Assembly: GCA_036244855.1 (NCBI GenBank)
Contig: BQKZ01001291.1
Location: 12,220-76,219, forward strand
From: Temnopleurus reevesii
Lineage: Eukaryota > Echinodermata > Echinoidea > Temnopleuroida > Temnopleuridae
Reading direction: 5' to 3'
DNA: 64,000 nucleotides
Below are positions 34,201 to 37,118 of this stretch, one piece after another (position 1 is the stretch's first letter; each line of letters begins with the position of its first letter). The notes under the pieces are model-generated. The model was not told the DNA's origin. It worked only from the letters and a program-made list of their open reading frames with translations, and did no database searches. The translations under genes were made by a program, and so were the position numbers.

Positions 34201-35534
34201 CTTTTAAGTGGCACCAGAACGCTTTAGTTACAAAATGCTTCAGAAAGGCAAACTATTTTTTAAAGACAATAACTTGTCCCTCCAAAGCATTGTGTGACAA
34301 AAATTGTTCTGGTGCGAATCATACAATTTGTATTTAATAATATCAAGTGTAATTGAATTGAACTAAATTTGGTATTACCAAAATGCAGGGTGGTTTTCAC
34401 CAAGATATGAATGCCTTTAAGAGCAACTGGTATACGTTCTTGTGCTATGGGATTGATAATCTTGCGAGTATTCAGCACAAGAACTGATACGAATCATGCT
34501 TGAAGTCTTTGTGAAAGTCTTTGGTGAAACACCAGCTAGGTCACTATTAAAAAGGCACTGCATAAAAAGAACAACACTCAGGTCACTGTGAGATCCTTGC
34601 ATGGGCTAGATTCACTGTTTATTTCTTTTTATAATGATAAGAGGTAACAAGGGACTCTGACTTGCTGTGAGCGTATTTTTCTTTGTTTCATCACTTCACA
34701 ATAATAGGACTTCTAGCGAACAAAACTAGAGGTGTGAAATTTCATAGACAAACTAGTAACATCTATGGGTAAATGTTTTGCAAATACCTTGTATGCTCAG
34801 AAATGGAAAACTATCATACCTGTAAGATGTATTCTGTCCTGTTTCATACAAAACAGCAAACATTGGTTTGAATAATAATAATAATGATACAATTTCTATA
34901 GCGTCTAATACACTGCTTCTAGGAACTTTACAACATATACGCAAGTAAATATGTACATATGTAAATTCACAAATTTCAAACTATGGAAAAGAATATGTAA
35001 ATACAAACATAAGTAATAGAGTAAACATAAATATAAATTATATTACAGCTACACTGGAATATAGTGGAAAGGAATGTTTGATCAAGATTCTACTGTTGTT
35101 TGAAAAATGTGTTTTTAGTTGAGATTTGAATGATGTGATACTGTCGAAGAGTTCCGAATGTAGGATCGGAGATTATTCCATAGGCGGGGAGCACATACAA
35201 AGAAAGCACGATCACCATAACGAGTGCGGGTCCGGGGTCCAAGTGCTAGTTGGGACTTTGATGATGATCGGAGAGTCATGGATCGTATAGGGTGAGGAGA
35301 AATGAGGTCGATGAGATAATTAGGTTCATGGTGGTTAAAACATTAAGTATTCATTCCTCTTCATAAACATCACACTCCAGGAGAACCACCCATACATCAA
35401 TCTGTTTCCATTAAACCAAGAATAATTTTGAAGACTTTCTTACCTTCTGCGTGAGCTGGTCCTACAAAACTTAGCACTGCCAGCAGCGCTAGAAAAATCA
35501 ATTTAAGTCCATGTACTCTATGATCAGCAGCCAT
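525..35534 (-). CDS. PCDH15: Protocadherin-15 orthologue, 5' part (14 coding exons; 3' end outside window)
   Basis: Spliced gene model: 35444-35534, 16860-16928, 15171-15319, 13147-13197, 10455-10550, 8636-8746, 7361-7471, 6324-6473, 4905-5007, 4007-4119, 2898-3095, 2259-2408, 1431-1470, 525-682, all minus strand. The exons sum to 1590 nt (530 codons) with consistent phases. The protein has a signal peptide (about 1-28), EC1 (31-141), EC2 (142-255), EC3 (256-374), EC4 (375-501) and the start of EC5. Calcium-linker motifs are DVNDNAPVF after EC1, DADDLPPFF after EC2, the unusual PINNFPLSF after EC3, and DVDDNLPEF after EC4. From my knowledge of the vertebrate protein, the EC1 Cys pair, DPTSNETFAIP in EC2, TTTLTVNVLDADDL and the Cys pair following EC2 match PCDH15 rather than CDH23, FAT or dachsous. 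In vertebrates it is a single-pass adhesion protein forming tip links of mechanosensory stereocilia with CDH23; the role in this animal is unknown. EC5 to EC11, the membrane segment and the tail lie beyond the left edge. Confidence 0.9.
683..2048. other. Introns 13 and 12 outside exons: no further feature seen
   Basis: Apart from the 40-nt exon 13 and a poly-C run at about 1789, I see ordinary AT-rich intron sequence. Confidence 0.6.
1431..1470 (-). CDS. PCDH15: PCDH15 coding exon 13: EC4, 40-nt exon
   Basis: A 40-nt exon, entering in phase 0 and leaving in phase 1, encoding IIAMYPNTSGQYS (residues 465-477). It is needed to bridge exon 12 (NLS) and exon 14 (EFQPYAQ) in frame. The acceptor is TTTTCTTTCAG and the donor GTG/GTAAGT, both strong. 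It was found from splice sites and phase, not from an open frame. Confidence 0.82.
2049..2242. mobile_element. Family G MITE copy 1
   Basis: Degenerate ends GGGTGCTGC..GTTGCAACT and AACATCCCCTTA. Contains CAATTTGCAAATGATCACAA, and a 10-bp triplication TGATCAACTG. Ends 16 bp from exon 12. Confidence 0.6.
2259..2408 (-). CDS. PCDH15: PCDH15 coding exon 12: EC4
   Basis: 150 nt, phase 0/0, encoding GEDAGVTYMLSDESGQFTFN and on to PLDAETQSSLNLS (residues 415-464). PLDAE is the LDRE-type calcium motif. TYMLSDESGQFTF parallels vertebrate LHLFLNDYTSVFTV in EC4. The acceptor is TTCTAATAG and the donor TCT/GTAAGT. A MITE-G copy ends 16 bp past the donor side. Confidence 0.9.
2898..3095 (-). CDS. PCDH15: PCDH15 coding exon 11: EC3-EC4 linker and EC4 start
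   Basis: 198 nt, phase 0/0, encoding ATKGSRSGNATVIIEITPIN and on to PLTIRATDPDLDA (residues 349-414). The EC3 end is PINNFPLSF. It lacks the canonical DxNDN, much as vertebrate PCDH15 has DENNQSPYF there. ATDPDLDA joined to GEDAGVTY is a standard DxD calcium motif. The acceptor is CTCTTGCAG and the donor GCA/GTAAGT. Upstream of the acceptor lies a tandem array of decayed copies of the exon start. Confidence 0.9.
3096..3760 (-). pseudogene. Tandem array of decayed partial copies of PCDH15 exon 11
   Basis: Within intron 10, about six copies of the last intron bases plus the first ~85 nt of exon 11 follow one another. The marker corresponding to plus AGAACCTTTGG sits at 3081 (real exon), 3172, 3285, 3398, 3514, 3621 and about 3744, giving spacings of about 91-123 bp. 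The copy at 3340-3435 still reads GCCACCAA..CAGTGGCAA and GAGATTATC and keeps an acceptor-like ACAG. The copy near 3621 keeps TTGCAGTGGCAGTGCGACAG. All have substitutions and frame breaks, so they are fossil exons, not usable alternatives. Confidence 0.8.
3802..3980 (-). mobile_element. MITE family B copy 2
   Basis: Starts GATAAACTATTTCCGTAAAA and contains ATTACAAAGGAGCATTGA. Reverse orientation relative to copy 1. Its end is 26 bp from the exon 10 boundary. Confidence 0.7.
4007..4119 (-). CDS. PCDH15: PCDH15 coding exon 10: EC3
   Basis: 113 nt, entering in phase 1 and leaving in phase 0. It encodes RPPNYASYFSINPMTGDVTL and then LQPVRHSEYSSFVIYVG (to residue 348). SINPMTGDVTLLQPV is the typical cadherin pattern I-x-x-x-TG-x-x-x-L. 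The acceptor is TTTTTACAG and the donor GGA/GTAAGT. A MITE-B copy ends 26 bp beyond the donor. Confidence 0.88.
4120..4904. other. Intron 9
   Basis: Contains a diverged repeat K fragment (4151-4300: TACCCTGGCTTTAGCAGTGC). Nothing else supported. Confidence 0.6.
4905..5007 (-). CDS. PCDH15: PCDH15 coding exon 9: EC3
   Basis: 103 nt, entering in phase 0 and leaving in phase 1, encoding PRLSPLQFSPNQIMVVNSSG and on to DPQDVTYSFTG (residues 277-310). The acceptor is CACCCGGCAG after a long CTTT-rich tract; the donor is GAG/GTGAGT. Joined to exon 10 it reads TYSFTGGRPPNYASYFSINP, an ordinary mid-cadherin sequence. Confidence 0.87.
5008..6323. other. Intron 8
   Basis: Only the retroposon tail at 5809-5960 is recognisable. 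The remainder is unremarkable. Confidence 0.6.
5809..5960 (-). repeat. Retroposon tail with (TTCAA)n
   Basis: TTCAA units, then TTTATTTTCACTTCATCAGA and an A-rich stretch. Read on minus, it ends in a short tandem repeat. Similar heads occur at 8799, 16388, 40405, 54295 and 61548. Confidence 0.55.
6324..6473 (-). CDS. PCDH15: PCDH15 coding exon 8: EC2-EC3 linker
   Basis: 150 nt, phase 0/0. It encodes DNPTGNISKTATTTLTVNVL and then DADDLPPFFVGCNLSICTDV and onward (residues 227-276). The TTTLTVNVLDADDLPP string is close to vertebrate PCDH15 TTTLTVDVLDGDDLGP and is the best single diagnostic in the window. Cys258 and Cys263 match the paired cysteines that follow this linker in vertebrates. The acceptor is TTTGCAG and the donor ACA/GTGAGT. 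Confidence 0.92.
6855..6930. repeat. (CA)n(TA)n(CATA)n microsatellite
   Basis: A CA run turns into a TA run and then CATA units, within intron 7 and next to the family C remnant. Confidence 0.95.
6935..7168. mobile_element. Family C element remnant (TAGACAGG repeats)
   Basis: Three imperfect internal units of CACCTGTCTACAGTGGC and ACCTGTCTATA. The right end reads GACAGGTTTGACT and is cut by MITE B copy 3. The left end is degraded into a CA/TA microsatellite. Confidence 0.65.
7170..7340 (-). mobile_element. MITE family B copy 3
   Basis: Starts AACACGATATAAACTATTTC and ends GGAAATAATTTATATCATAT. It appears to have inserted into the right end of a family C element. It stops 20 bp from the exon 7 boundary. 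Confidence 0.75.
7361..7471 (-). CDS. PCDH15: PCDH15 coding exon 7: EC2 second half
   Basis: 111 nt, phase 0/0, encoding TSNETFAIPNTGKPEVTLVK and then KLDFEKKQQWIVLIEAK (residues 190-226). LDFE is the cadherin LDRE-type calcium motif, and the rest matches the vertebrate LNYEDKTRYFVIIQAND strand order. The acceptor is TTTTGCAG and the donor AAG/GTGAGA. A MITE ends 20 bp past the donor side. Confidence 0.9.
7855..8060 (+). repeat. Dispersed repeat L copy 1
   Basis: CCTGGAATTATTGTGCTCTC, AAATTTGAGCAAAATCGGAC and TTACAGAGATATGACGATCC recur at 10590-10745. Confidence 0.7.
8190..8609. mobile_element. Family I element copy 1
   Basis: Ends TTAACCCATTCAGGAC and CGTCATGAAAGGGTTAA are inverted. Internal TTGCCAATTTCAGGATTTAT is shared with 29107-30082. 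About 420 bp. Ends 26 bp from exon 6. Confidence 0.7.
8636..8746 (-). CDS. PCDH15: PCDH15 coding exon 6: EC2 first half
   Basis: 111 nt, phase 0/0, encoding ALPSGSIVFDGIKANDSDGV and on to IEYSVLYYPGDP (residues 153-189). ALPSGSIVFDGIKANDSD fits the start of a cadherin repeat. GLIEYSVLYYPGDP joined to TSNETF of exon 7 parallels vertebrate [20 protein letters not shown]. The acceptor is TTGAACAG. The donor CCG/GTAATT is weaker than its neighbours. Confidence 0.9.
8799..8912 (-). repeat. Retroposon tail
   Basis: TTTATTTCCTTTTCAAAGAC, then ATACAAGATAACAATGTTAC and GGTGAAAACCCTG. Shares this order with 16388-16525. Confidence 0.55.
9002..9528. mobile_element. Composite ~527-bp element with 20-bp inverted ends
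   Basis: TTGCCTTATCCCAACATGGG at the left and CCATGTTGGGATAAGGCAAG at the right are inverted. Inside are a tRNA-like segment (9093-9175) and a hairpin with ~40-bp arms (9222-9262 and 9290-9329) on CTTGCTTGTTCACGTAATAT. No coding sequence. Confidence 0.7.
9093..9175 (+). repeat. tRNA-like SINE head
   Basis: GATGCTCTAACGGTAAGACA resembles an A box and GGGTTTAATTCC a B box, spaced as in a tRNA-derived SINE promoter. No acceptor-stem pairing is evident, so it is not a tRNA gene. Confidence 0.45.
10183..10454 (-). pseudogene. Partial duplication of exon 5 3' end and its intron start, split by a MITE
   Basis: TATGGTGCCCCAAAGAAAAC occurs in exon 5 (from 10474) and again at 10378, offset 96 bp. The adjoining intron string GGTGAAAAGTTGGAGGTAAA occurs at 10426 and 10211. 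The second pair is separated by the ~132-bp foldback at 10238-10369. The simplest reading is a 96-bp tandem duplication covering FFGAPYT of the exon and the first intron bases, later interrupted by the foldback element. Confidence 0.7.
10238..10369. mobile_element. Foldback element family A copy 1
   Basis: Almost the whole element is one inverted repeat: AAGCCCCGATCAAATATGGG at one end and the complement at the other, meeting around CAGTTAACTG. This copy is the most diverged and sits within the exon 5 duplication. Confidence 0.75.
10455..10550 (-). CDS. PCDH15: PCDH15 coding exon 5: end of EC1 and EC1-EC2 linker
   Basis: 96 nt, phase 0/0. It encodes STWKYYIEIKVEDVNDNAPV and then FFGAPYTVQVSE (residues 121-152). 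DVNDNAPVF is a canonical cadherin DxNDNxP calcium motif and ends EC1. By alignment back from NDN, Trp123 and Glu128 fall where human PCDH15 has I108 and R113. The acceptor is TGCACAG and the donor GAG/GTAAGC. A decayed copy of its 3' part lies immediately downstream (about 10374-10400). Confidence 0.9.
10585..10860 (+). repeat. Dispersed repeat L copy 2
   Basis: CCTGGAATTATCATGCTCTC, AAATTTGAGCAAAATTGGAC and TCACAGAGATATGACAATCC. It continues into CTGTGACGTCATGTCAGAC and abuts the 1.8-kb inverted-repeat element. Confidence 0.7.
10873..12674. mobile_element. 1.8-kb element with ~147-bp terminal inverted repeats
   Basis: The left arm (10873-11020) begins ATATGAGGCTCGTCGCGACA. The right arm (12525-12674) is its complement, with landmarks GTTTACGCGTACGCGG, GTGACGTCACAATGAGCTGA and GGCGTTATGCTAAAT. 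The outer junctions are symmetrical (ATATGAGGC..GCCTCATAT), so the target duplication cannot be resolved (TA or ATAT). The interior holds no transposase frame. It contains a degraded palindrome around 11815-11962 and a CT microsatellite. It is probably non-autonomous. Confidence 0.8.
12344..12440. repeat. (CT)n microsatellite inside the 1.8-kb element
   Basis: CTCTCT with TTT interruptions, near the right arm of the inverted-repeat element. Confidence 0.95.
12780..12905. mobile_element. Family D remnant
   Basis: ACAATGGAACTTCCTTATAA, ACAAGGTCCTTGGGAT and CTGGGACCAGCAAAATC match the left two-thirds of the 58075 element. The right end is absent. Confidence 0.6.
13147..13197 (-). CDS. PCDH15: PCDH15 coding exon 4: EC1, short exon
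   Basis: A 51-nt, phase 0/0 exon encoding PPIGTRIISLVLNCQAT (residues 104-120). PP and NC match the vertebrate DPPMNIHSIVVQVQC segment, and Cys117 is the partner of Cys32. The acceptor follows CATCTCTACAG and the donor is ACA/GTAAGT. It is too short to be seen as an open frame alone; the identification rests on splice sites, phase and position. Confidence 0.85.
13225..13305 (+). repeat. tRNA-derived SINE fragment
   Basis: GCGGTGTAGAGGTTCTGACT and GGTTCAAGTCCCACACATGA are A- and B-box-like. It lies 30 bp outside the exon 4 acceptor and is followed by the CAT-rich array. Confidence 0.5.
13370..15165. repeat. CAT/ATG-rich array with an internal ~756-bp duplication (intron 3)
   Basis: About 1.8 kb of interrupted (CAT)n, (CAC)n and (CGT)n triplets. 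The non-repetitive marker GATATGAAACTACCCTACCA occurs at 13461 and 14217. The surrounding 300 bp, including ACTATCATAAAAATTCACCA, is duplicated with it. The long Met-, Asp-, His- and Ser-rich frames through this array are translation artefacts. Confidence 0.9.
15171..15319 (-). CDS. PCDH15: PCDH15 coding exon 3: EC1 middle
   Basis: 149 nt, entering in phase 1 and leaving in phase 0. It encodes GTLVGTLPIEGITGPGGDIQ and onward to DIILVQTVDADAE (residues 54-103). GPGGDIQLSLLE matches the vertebrate AGGPDPTIELSLKD segment. The acceptor is ACCCAACAG after a pyrimidine run. The donor is GAG/GTGAAT and lies about 10 bp from the edge of a 1.8 kb CAT array. Positions of the usual LDRE-type Ca ligands are weak (VDADAE), as also in vertebrate EC1. 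Confidence 0.9.
15391..15895. mobile_element. Family E copy in intron 2
   Basis: Aligns along nearly its whole length with 38180-38669: GCCCAAGTATAGTTTTGGTA, CACATTTTGAGACCATAGCA, TGCCCTCTCTTGGTTATA, TTTTAGGTTATAGCTTTTCC. Ends are more degraded, so it is the older copy. Confidence 0.8.
16205..16385. repeat. CAT microsatellite (intron 2)
   Basis: Interrupted (CAT)n and (CAC)n run, directly followed by a retroposon tail at 16388. Confidence 0.9.
16388..16525 (-). repeat. Retroposon tail
   Basis: TTTATTTTCTTTTTCAAAAG, AAATACAAGATGATAGT, GGCAAAAACCCTAAAAGT. Same family as 8799-8912. Confidence 0.55.
16541..16843. repeat. CAT microsatellite abutting exon 2
   Basis: About 300 bp of (CAT)n, becoming pure at 16771-16840. 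It ends about 16 bp from exon 2. In the transcript it reads (GAU)n. Confidence 0.9.
16860..16928 (-). CDS. PCDH15: PCDH15 coding exon 2: N terminus of EC1
   Basis: Acceptor TTTTAG and donor GTG/GTAAGA bound 69 nt with phase 1 on both sides. It encodes CTRTDGLISEVFDYTISEDT (residues 32-51) and then AS. Cys32 corresponds to the first EC1 cysteine of vertebrate PCDH15 (CKLARGG), and TISEDTASGT parallels AIDEESRNGT. On the donor side, a CAT microsatellite ends about 16 bp beyond the exon. Confidence 0.85.
17000..19200. other. Intron 1, proximal part
   Basis: Holds the 38-bp inverted repeat at 17655-17783 and a GC-richer patch (17900-18260). TTATAAGATGGCT near 17809 and its inverse near 18282 hint at a further old element. 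No exon found. Confidence 0.5.
17655..17783. repeat. Inverted repeat, 38-bp arms
   Basis: GTTGTATAGCGAATGTGCAC at the left and its complement GTGCACATTCGCTATACAAC at the right. The arms continue through GGTTTCTTCT/AGAAGAAACC, with a GC-rich loop. Weaker pairing continues outward. Probably an old foldback element. Confidence 0.7.
19206..19346 (+). repeat. 79-bp tandem duplication
   Basis: GTTGTTTCTAT..GTCAT.TTG.ATTT.ATATTGGTCATGTT occurs at 19206 and 19285. The second unit ends at the donor of the 30-nt candidate microexon. Confidence 0.65.
19351..19380 (-). CDS. Candidate 30-nt microexon between signal peptide and EC1 (furin-type site)
   Basis: Acceptor GTTGTTGTGTTTTGACAG and donor GAG/GTAAGT are both strong, and the 30 nt between them are frame-neutral. 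Spliced between exons 1 and 2 (both phase 1), it would encode D-RHKRQTPTG-A. RHKR fits the furin rule R-x-K/R-R. Inclusion would therefore create a short propeptide just after the signal peptide, leaving Gln at the new N terminus. It could be alternatively spliced because exons 1 and 2 also join in frame without it. Transcript evidence is absent; splice signals of this quality can occur by chance in an 18 kb intron. Confidence 0.42.
19445..19622 (+). mobile_element. MITE family B copy 4
   Basis: Well-kept 178-bp copy with terminal inverted repeats AACACGATATAAAG..TTTC and GGAAATGG..TATATCGTGTT. Internal landmark CAATGCTCCTTTGTAATG. It is non-coding and lies about 65 bp from the candidate microexon at 19351-19380. 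Confidence 0.8.
20173..20309. mobile_element. Foldback element family A copy 2
   Basis: Palindrome starting TAAAGCCCCGGTCACATAGG and ending with its complement. The centre is GAGGCAGTTAACTGTGAATT. No reading frame. About 137 bp, in intron 1. Confidence 0.8.
20852..21021 (+). mobile_element. MITE family B copy 5
   Basis: AACACGATATGATCCATTTC at the left end, TATATTGTGTTTT at the right end. Internal AATGCTTCCTTGTAATGC and the repeat's usual GGCGTAAGGATCTAT. Confidence 0.75.
21844..21849 (-). CDS. Candidate 6-nt microexon upstream of the 30-nt one
   Basis: A long pyrimidine tract (about 21857-21886, read on minus) leads to ATGCAAACAG, then six bases ACCTTG, then GTAAGTTTTTTG. Phase 1 on both sides would give Asp-Leu followed by the Asp of the 30-nt microexon. 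The length is a multiple of three. The tract-to-donor arrangement is unusual for random sequence, but 6-nt exons are rare; treat it as a candidate only. Confidence 0.2.
22436..22705. repeat. CAT-rich microsatellite in intron 1
   Basis: Interrupted (CAT)n, less pure than the others and without a duplication I can detect. Confidence 0.85.
23171..23328. repeat. Foldback hairpin beside the gap
   Basis: ATATACAATGACTCTCGAGG and the inverted arm ending GTCATTGTATATTAC pair over ~65 bp. Inner landmarks are AAAACTATTCGCAC and CATCAGAATAGTACCAT on both arms. Probably a foldback transposon whose right neighbourhood is lost in the gap. Confidence 0.75.
23384..23660. other. Assembly gap (277 N)
   Basis: Unknown bases. 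Frames drawn through it are meaningless. It is bordered by a foldback on the left and by GC-richer sequence with a hairpin on the right. Confidence 1.
23868..23904. repeat. Short near-perfect hairpin
   Basis: ATAGTAACCTTTTTCCC and GGGAAAAAAGGTTACTAT meet at CCTAGG; arms of about 17 bp with one extra A. It resembles the inner arms of the foldback on the other side of the gap (GTACCAT/ATGGTAC) only loosely. Confidence 0.7.
23993..24170 (-). mobile_element. MITE family B copy 6
   Basis: Contains AACTATTTCCGACAAATTAA, CGGACACAACAATGACAAGC and TTCGGAAATAGTTTATATC. Left end partly degraded. Right of the assembly gap. Confidence 0.75.
25207..25378. repeat. (CT)n/(ATCT)n microsatellite in intron 1
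   Basis: CT runs alternate with TATC tetranucleotides and a short TA run. Confidence 0.95.
25953..26151. mobile_element. Family G MITE copy 2
   Basis: Best copy: ends TTAAGGGGTGTTGCTTAAAA and GCACCAACACCCCCTTA, with inner arms AGTTGCAATTAATCGCAA and TTGCGATTAATTGCAACT inverted to each other. About 199 bp. Confidence 0.8.
28346..28582. mobile_element. Family C MITE with TA target duplication
   Basis: Ends CAGTCAAACTTGTCT and AGACAGGATTGACTG are inverted (13/15) and each is flanked by TA. This is the pattern of Tc1/mariner-type MITEs. The interior is tandem copies of TAGACAGGTGGCCTCTATAG. 237 bp, no coding capacity. Confidence 0.8.
28860..29034. mobile_element. Family J MITE copy 1
   Basis: Ends CAGGGAATAATTTT and AAAATTATTCCCTG are perfect 14-bp inverted repeats. 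175 bp. Internal AGCAGGATTGCTAT and GCTAATCAAATGTGAAAAGT are shared, inverted, with 58683-58872. Confidence 0.8.
29107..30082. mobile_element. Family I element copy 2 with internal tandem duplication
   Basis: Ends TTAACCCTTTAAGGAATC and ATCCTGAAAGGGTTTTAA. A ~340-bp segment is present twice: TAAAAATTCATCAAA at 29296 and TAAAAATTAATCAAA at 29640; TTGCCAATT at 29544 and 29878. The second half also matches 8380-8605. Confidence 0.7.
31060..31820 (+). repeat. Tandem duplication, one unit carrying MITE H
   Basis: AATAAGCTGGGATGACAATA..TAACCCTGGGTCAATACCTG (unit 1) and AATAAACTGGGGTGACAACC..TAGCCCTGGGTCATAACTTG (unit 2), both followed by ACCAAATAG-ATTCAACTTC and AATAAAGACATT. Confidence 0.75.
31102..31411. 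mobile_element. Family H MITE inserted in a tandem unit
   Basis: Ends TTAACTCTTTCGCTA and TTAGCGAAAGAGTTAA are inverted over 13-15 bp. About 310 bp and GC-richer than its surroundings (GCGCGCCGCTCACATCGACG). The neighbouring tandem unit at 31605-31725 lacks it. Confidence 0.75.
31821..33870. other. Intron 1, distal part
   Basis: AT-rich, with a purine-rich stretch (33300-33720) of GGA/AAG repeats. One X-box-like motif. No exon seen. Confidence 0.5.
33056..33069. promoter_or_regulatory. X-box-like RFX motif in intron 1
   Basis: GTTGCCATGGAAAC differs from the palindromic RFX X-box GTTGCCATGGCAAC at one base. About 2.4 kb downstream of exon 1. Regulation of PCDH15 by it is inference. Confidence 0.4.
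33871..34005. mobile_element. Foldback element family A copy 3
   Basis: Palindrome with ends AAAGCCCCGGTCATATAGGA and CCTATGTGACCGGGGCTTTA. The arms match over nearly their full length, so the transcript or single strand would form a long hairpin. Intron 1. Confidence 0.85.
34862..35340 (+). repeat. Old dispersed repeat just inside intron 1
   Basis: Starts with (AAT)n and ATACAATTTCTATAGCGTCT like repeat K. It then holds a GC-richer part (GAGTGCGGGTCCGGGGTCCA) that looks like decayed coding sequence but has no intact frame. It ends about 100 bp from exon 1's donor. Confidence 0.4.
35444..35534 (-). CDS. PCDH15: PCDH15 coding exon 1: start codon and signal peptide
   Basis: Translation starts MAADHRVHGLKLIFLALL and runs to VGPAHAE. 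It has a basic n-region, a hydrophobic core (LIFLALLAVLSFV) and an AHA cleavage context, as in a secretory signal peptide. The start context CACAAAATGG has A at -3 and G at +4. The donor is AAG/GTAAGA. The exon ends in phase 1 and joins exon 2 directly to give HAE-A-CTRTDG. The reading frame stays open upstream to another in-frame ATG at 35696, which would add 54 Cys/Arg-rich residues. I prefer the inner ATG because the signal peptide then lies at the N terminus. Confidence 0.82.
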
Positions 35535-35770
35535 TTTGTGAAATAAAGTTCTCCCACAGCGACAGTTTGCTGTGCTTGGACCCTCCCTGGTCCTTGTCCT
35601 ATGTGGATCTGGTCTTTCTTTGGGCGGTGCATCAAAACGTCCTCCATGGCATTGGGAGCAGACACAGCTGCATGGGAGATTTTCACGCCTTGTCATTGTT
35701 ACGTGTCGCGTGTTTCTCACGATTGCGTCGTTGCTTTTCGACACTTCTATTCAAGCCTGCGTTGTATCAT
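35535..35770 (-). promoter_or_regulatory. Likely 5' UTR of PCDH15 exon 1 with possible upstream splice acceptor
   Basis: A pyrimidine-rich stretch ending GTTGTCACTTTCCAG stops at 35771, so exon 1 may begin at 35770 with a further non-coding exon upstream. The segment carries a 7-codon upstream ORF (ATG at 35768) and an in-frame upstream ATG at 35696. No TATA box or initiator could be assigned, so the transcription start is not placed. Confidence 0.35.
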
Positions 35771-36225
35771 CTGGAAAGTGACAACGAGATAAAGAAAATA
35801 AAACAGAAGGTTGTTATGGTAATTGAATTGTGGAAAATTGTTGTGATAAGTCCCACATGTTTGGACACTTATTTTCACTTAATTTCAGCAACTTTAATAC
35901 AGCCTGCATTTTATTATTTGGGGTGTGACTAAGAGATAAAGGAAATAAAACAAAAGGTTGTTATGGTAATTGAATTTGGGGGAAAATTGTTGTGATAAGT
36001 CCAAGAATATTTGGACACACTTTTCACTTCTTTTCTACACTTTTATCATAGCCTACATTTTATTATTTTGGAAGTGACAAATAGATAAAGTAACAAATAA
36101 AAAAGGTTGTTAGAGTAATTGAATTTTAAGAAAATTCATCTGATAAGTCCAAAAATTCTTGGACAATATTTTCACTCATTTTCTGCACCCCTTTTCAAGT
36201 CTGCATATTTGCCAGTGTGTTGACA
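35725..36225. repeat. ~148-bp tandem repeat, three full copies plus a partial one, overlapping the exon 1 leader
   Basis: The marker AAGGTTGTTA recurs at 35807, 35954 and 36103 (spacings 147 and 149). The flanks are alike in each copy: CAAGCCTGC or CATAGCCTAC, then GTGACAA..GATAAAG, then TTGTTGTGATAAGTCC, then TTGGACA. A fourth copy begins at about 36180 and stops. Copy 1 runs into the proposed 5' UTR, and its version of GTGAC contains the candidate acceptor lost in copies 2 and 3. Confidence 0.8.
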
Positions 36226-36739
36226 TTCTGTGTCATTTATAATAGAAACTACATACATATTGCATACAAAACTCATTAAAAATATCAATTAATTTGATGG
36301 TTGTGGTTTGTGGTAAGCCAAAAGAAATGTTCTGACATCACATTGAGCAGTTTCAATACCTTTGTGAAAGCCAGCACTATTTAATGAAAGACTTTGAGCT
36401 GGAAACAAAGAAGGGAACGGGTACACATTATGTTTTCACAACTGCACCATTATCTCCTATTTTCCATGTTTCTTATTATTCTAACTATCAATTTGCCATC
36501 CTTTGAGAAGATACAGAAATGAACAATGGAAGAAAATACTAATTATGGCAGATGATTTTTTTTTCATAGAAGTGGACAGATGTGCAGACAACTTCATTTT
36601 TTTTCTGATGTCCATAGATAGTTATCTCAAGTTGCAAAATCATTAGAGCGTGACTTTCAGTTGTGCTTCTATAAAATCTAGTTGATTCATCAAATAATAG
36701 CCATCATCGTAGTCAAATTATATCCATGATGTCATGTGC

Positions 36740-36890
36740 CCCTTTCAAGCAACTGCAGTTGAATTTTGGAATAAACTGCCAGATAATATCAAGAATTCAG
36801 ACACTGTATTTACAATTACAAGAAAAATCTAAAAGCATTTGCATTAAAAAAAAATAAAGTCTTCCAATAAACTGAGTTCAATATGTAATT
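36740..36890 (+). mobile_element. 5'-truncated LINE fragment (C terminus of reverse transcriptase ORF)
   Basis: The plus frame reads AVEFWNKLPDNIKNSDTVFT, then a stop. The W-N-x-L-P motif is typical of the C-terminal end of non-LTR reverse transcriptase ORFs. An A-rich tail with AATAAA follows. Too short for a family name. Confidence 0.5.
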
Positions 36891-36997
36891 TTGTTTCTTT
36901 GCTAAGCACACTTACTTTAAAACTGTGGTTTCTCATTTTATTATTTTATTATCAGTGCACAGAAATATGTGTGTGATATGCCATTTATATGAATAGT

Positions 36998-36998
36998 A

Positions 36999-37043
<45 letters not shown>

Positions 37044-37118
37044 CATTATTATCATTAATATTATTATTATTATTATTATTATCATTATTATTAATATTAT
37101 TATTATCATTATTACCTT
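36998..37118. repeat. (ATT)n microsatellite
   Basis: About 120 bp of ATT with ATC and AAT interruptions. Confidence 0.95.

Noticed and set aside
35397..35744. A separate 115-codon gene over exon 1
   Set aside because: It begins with GTG, overlaps the exon 1 frame and reads past its donor; the signal-peptide exon explains it.
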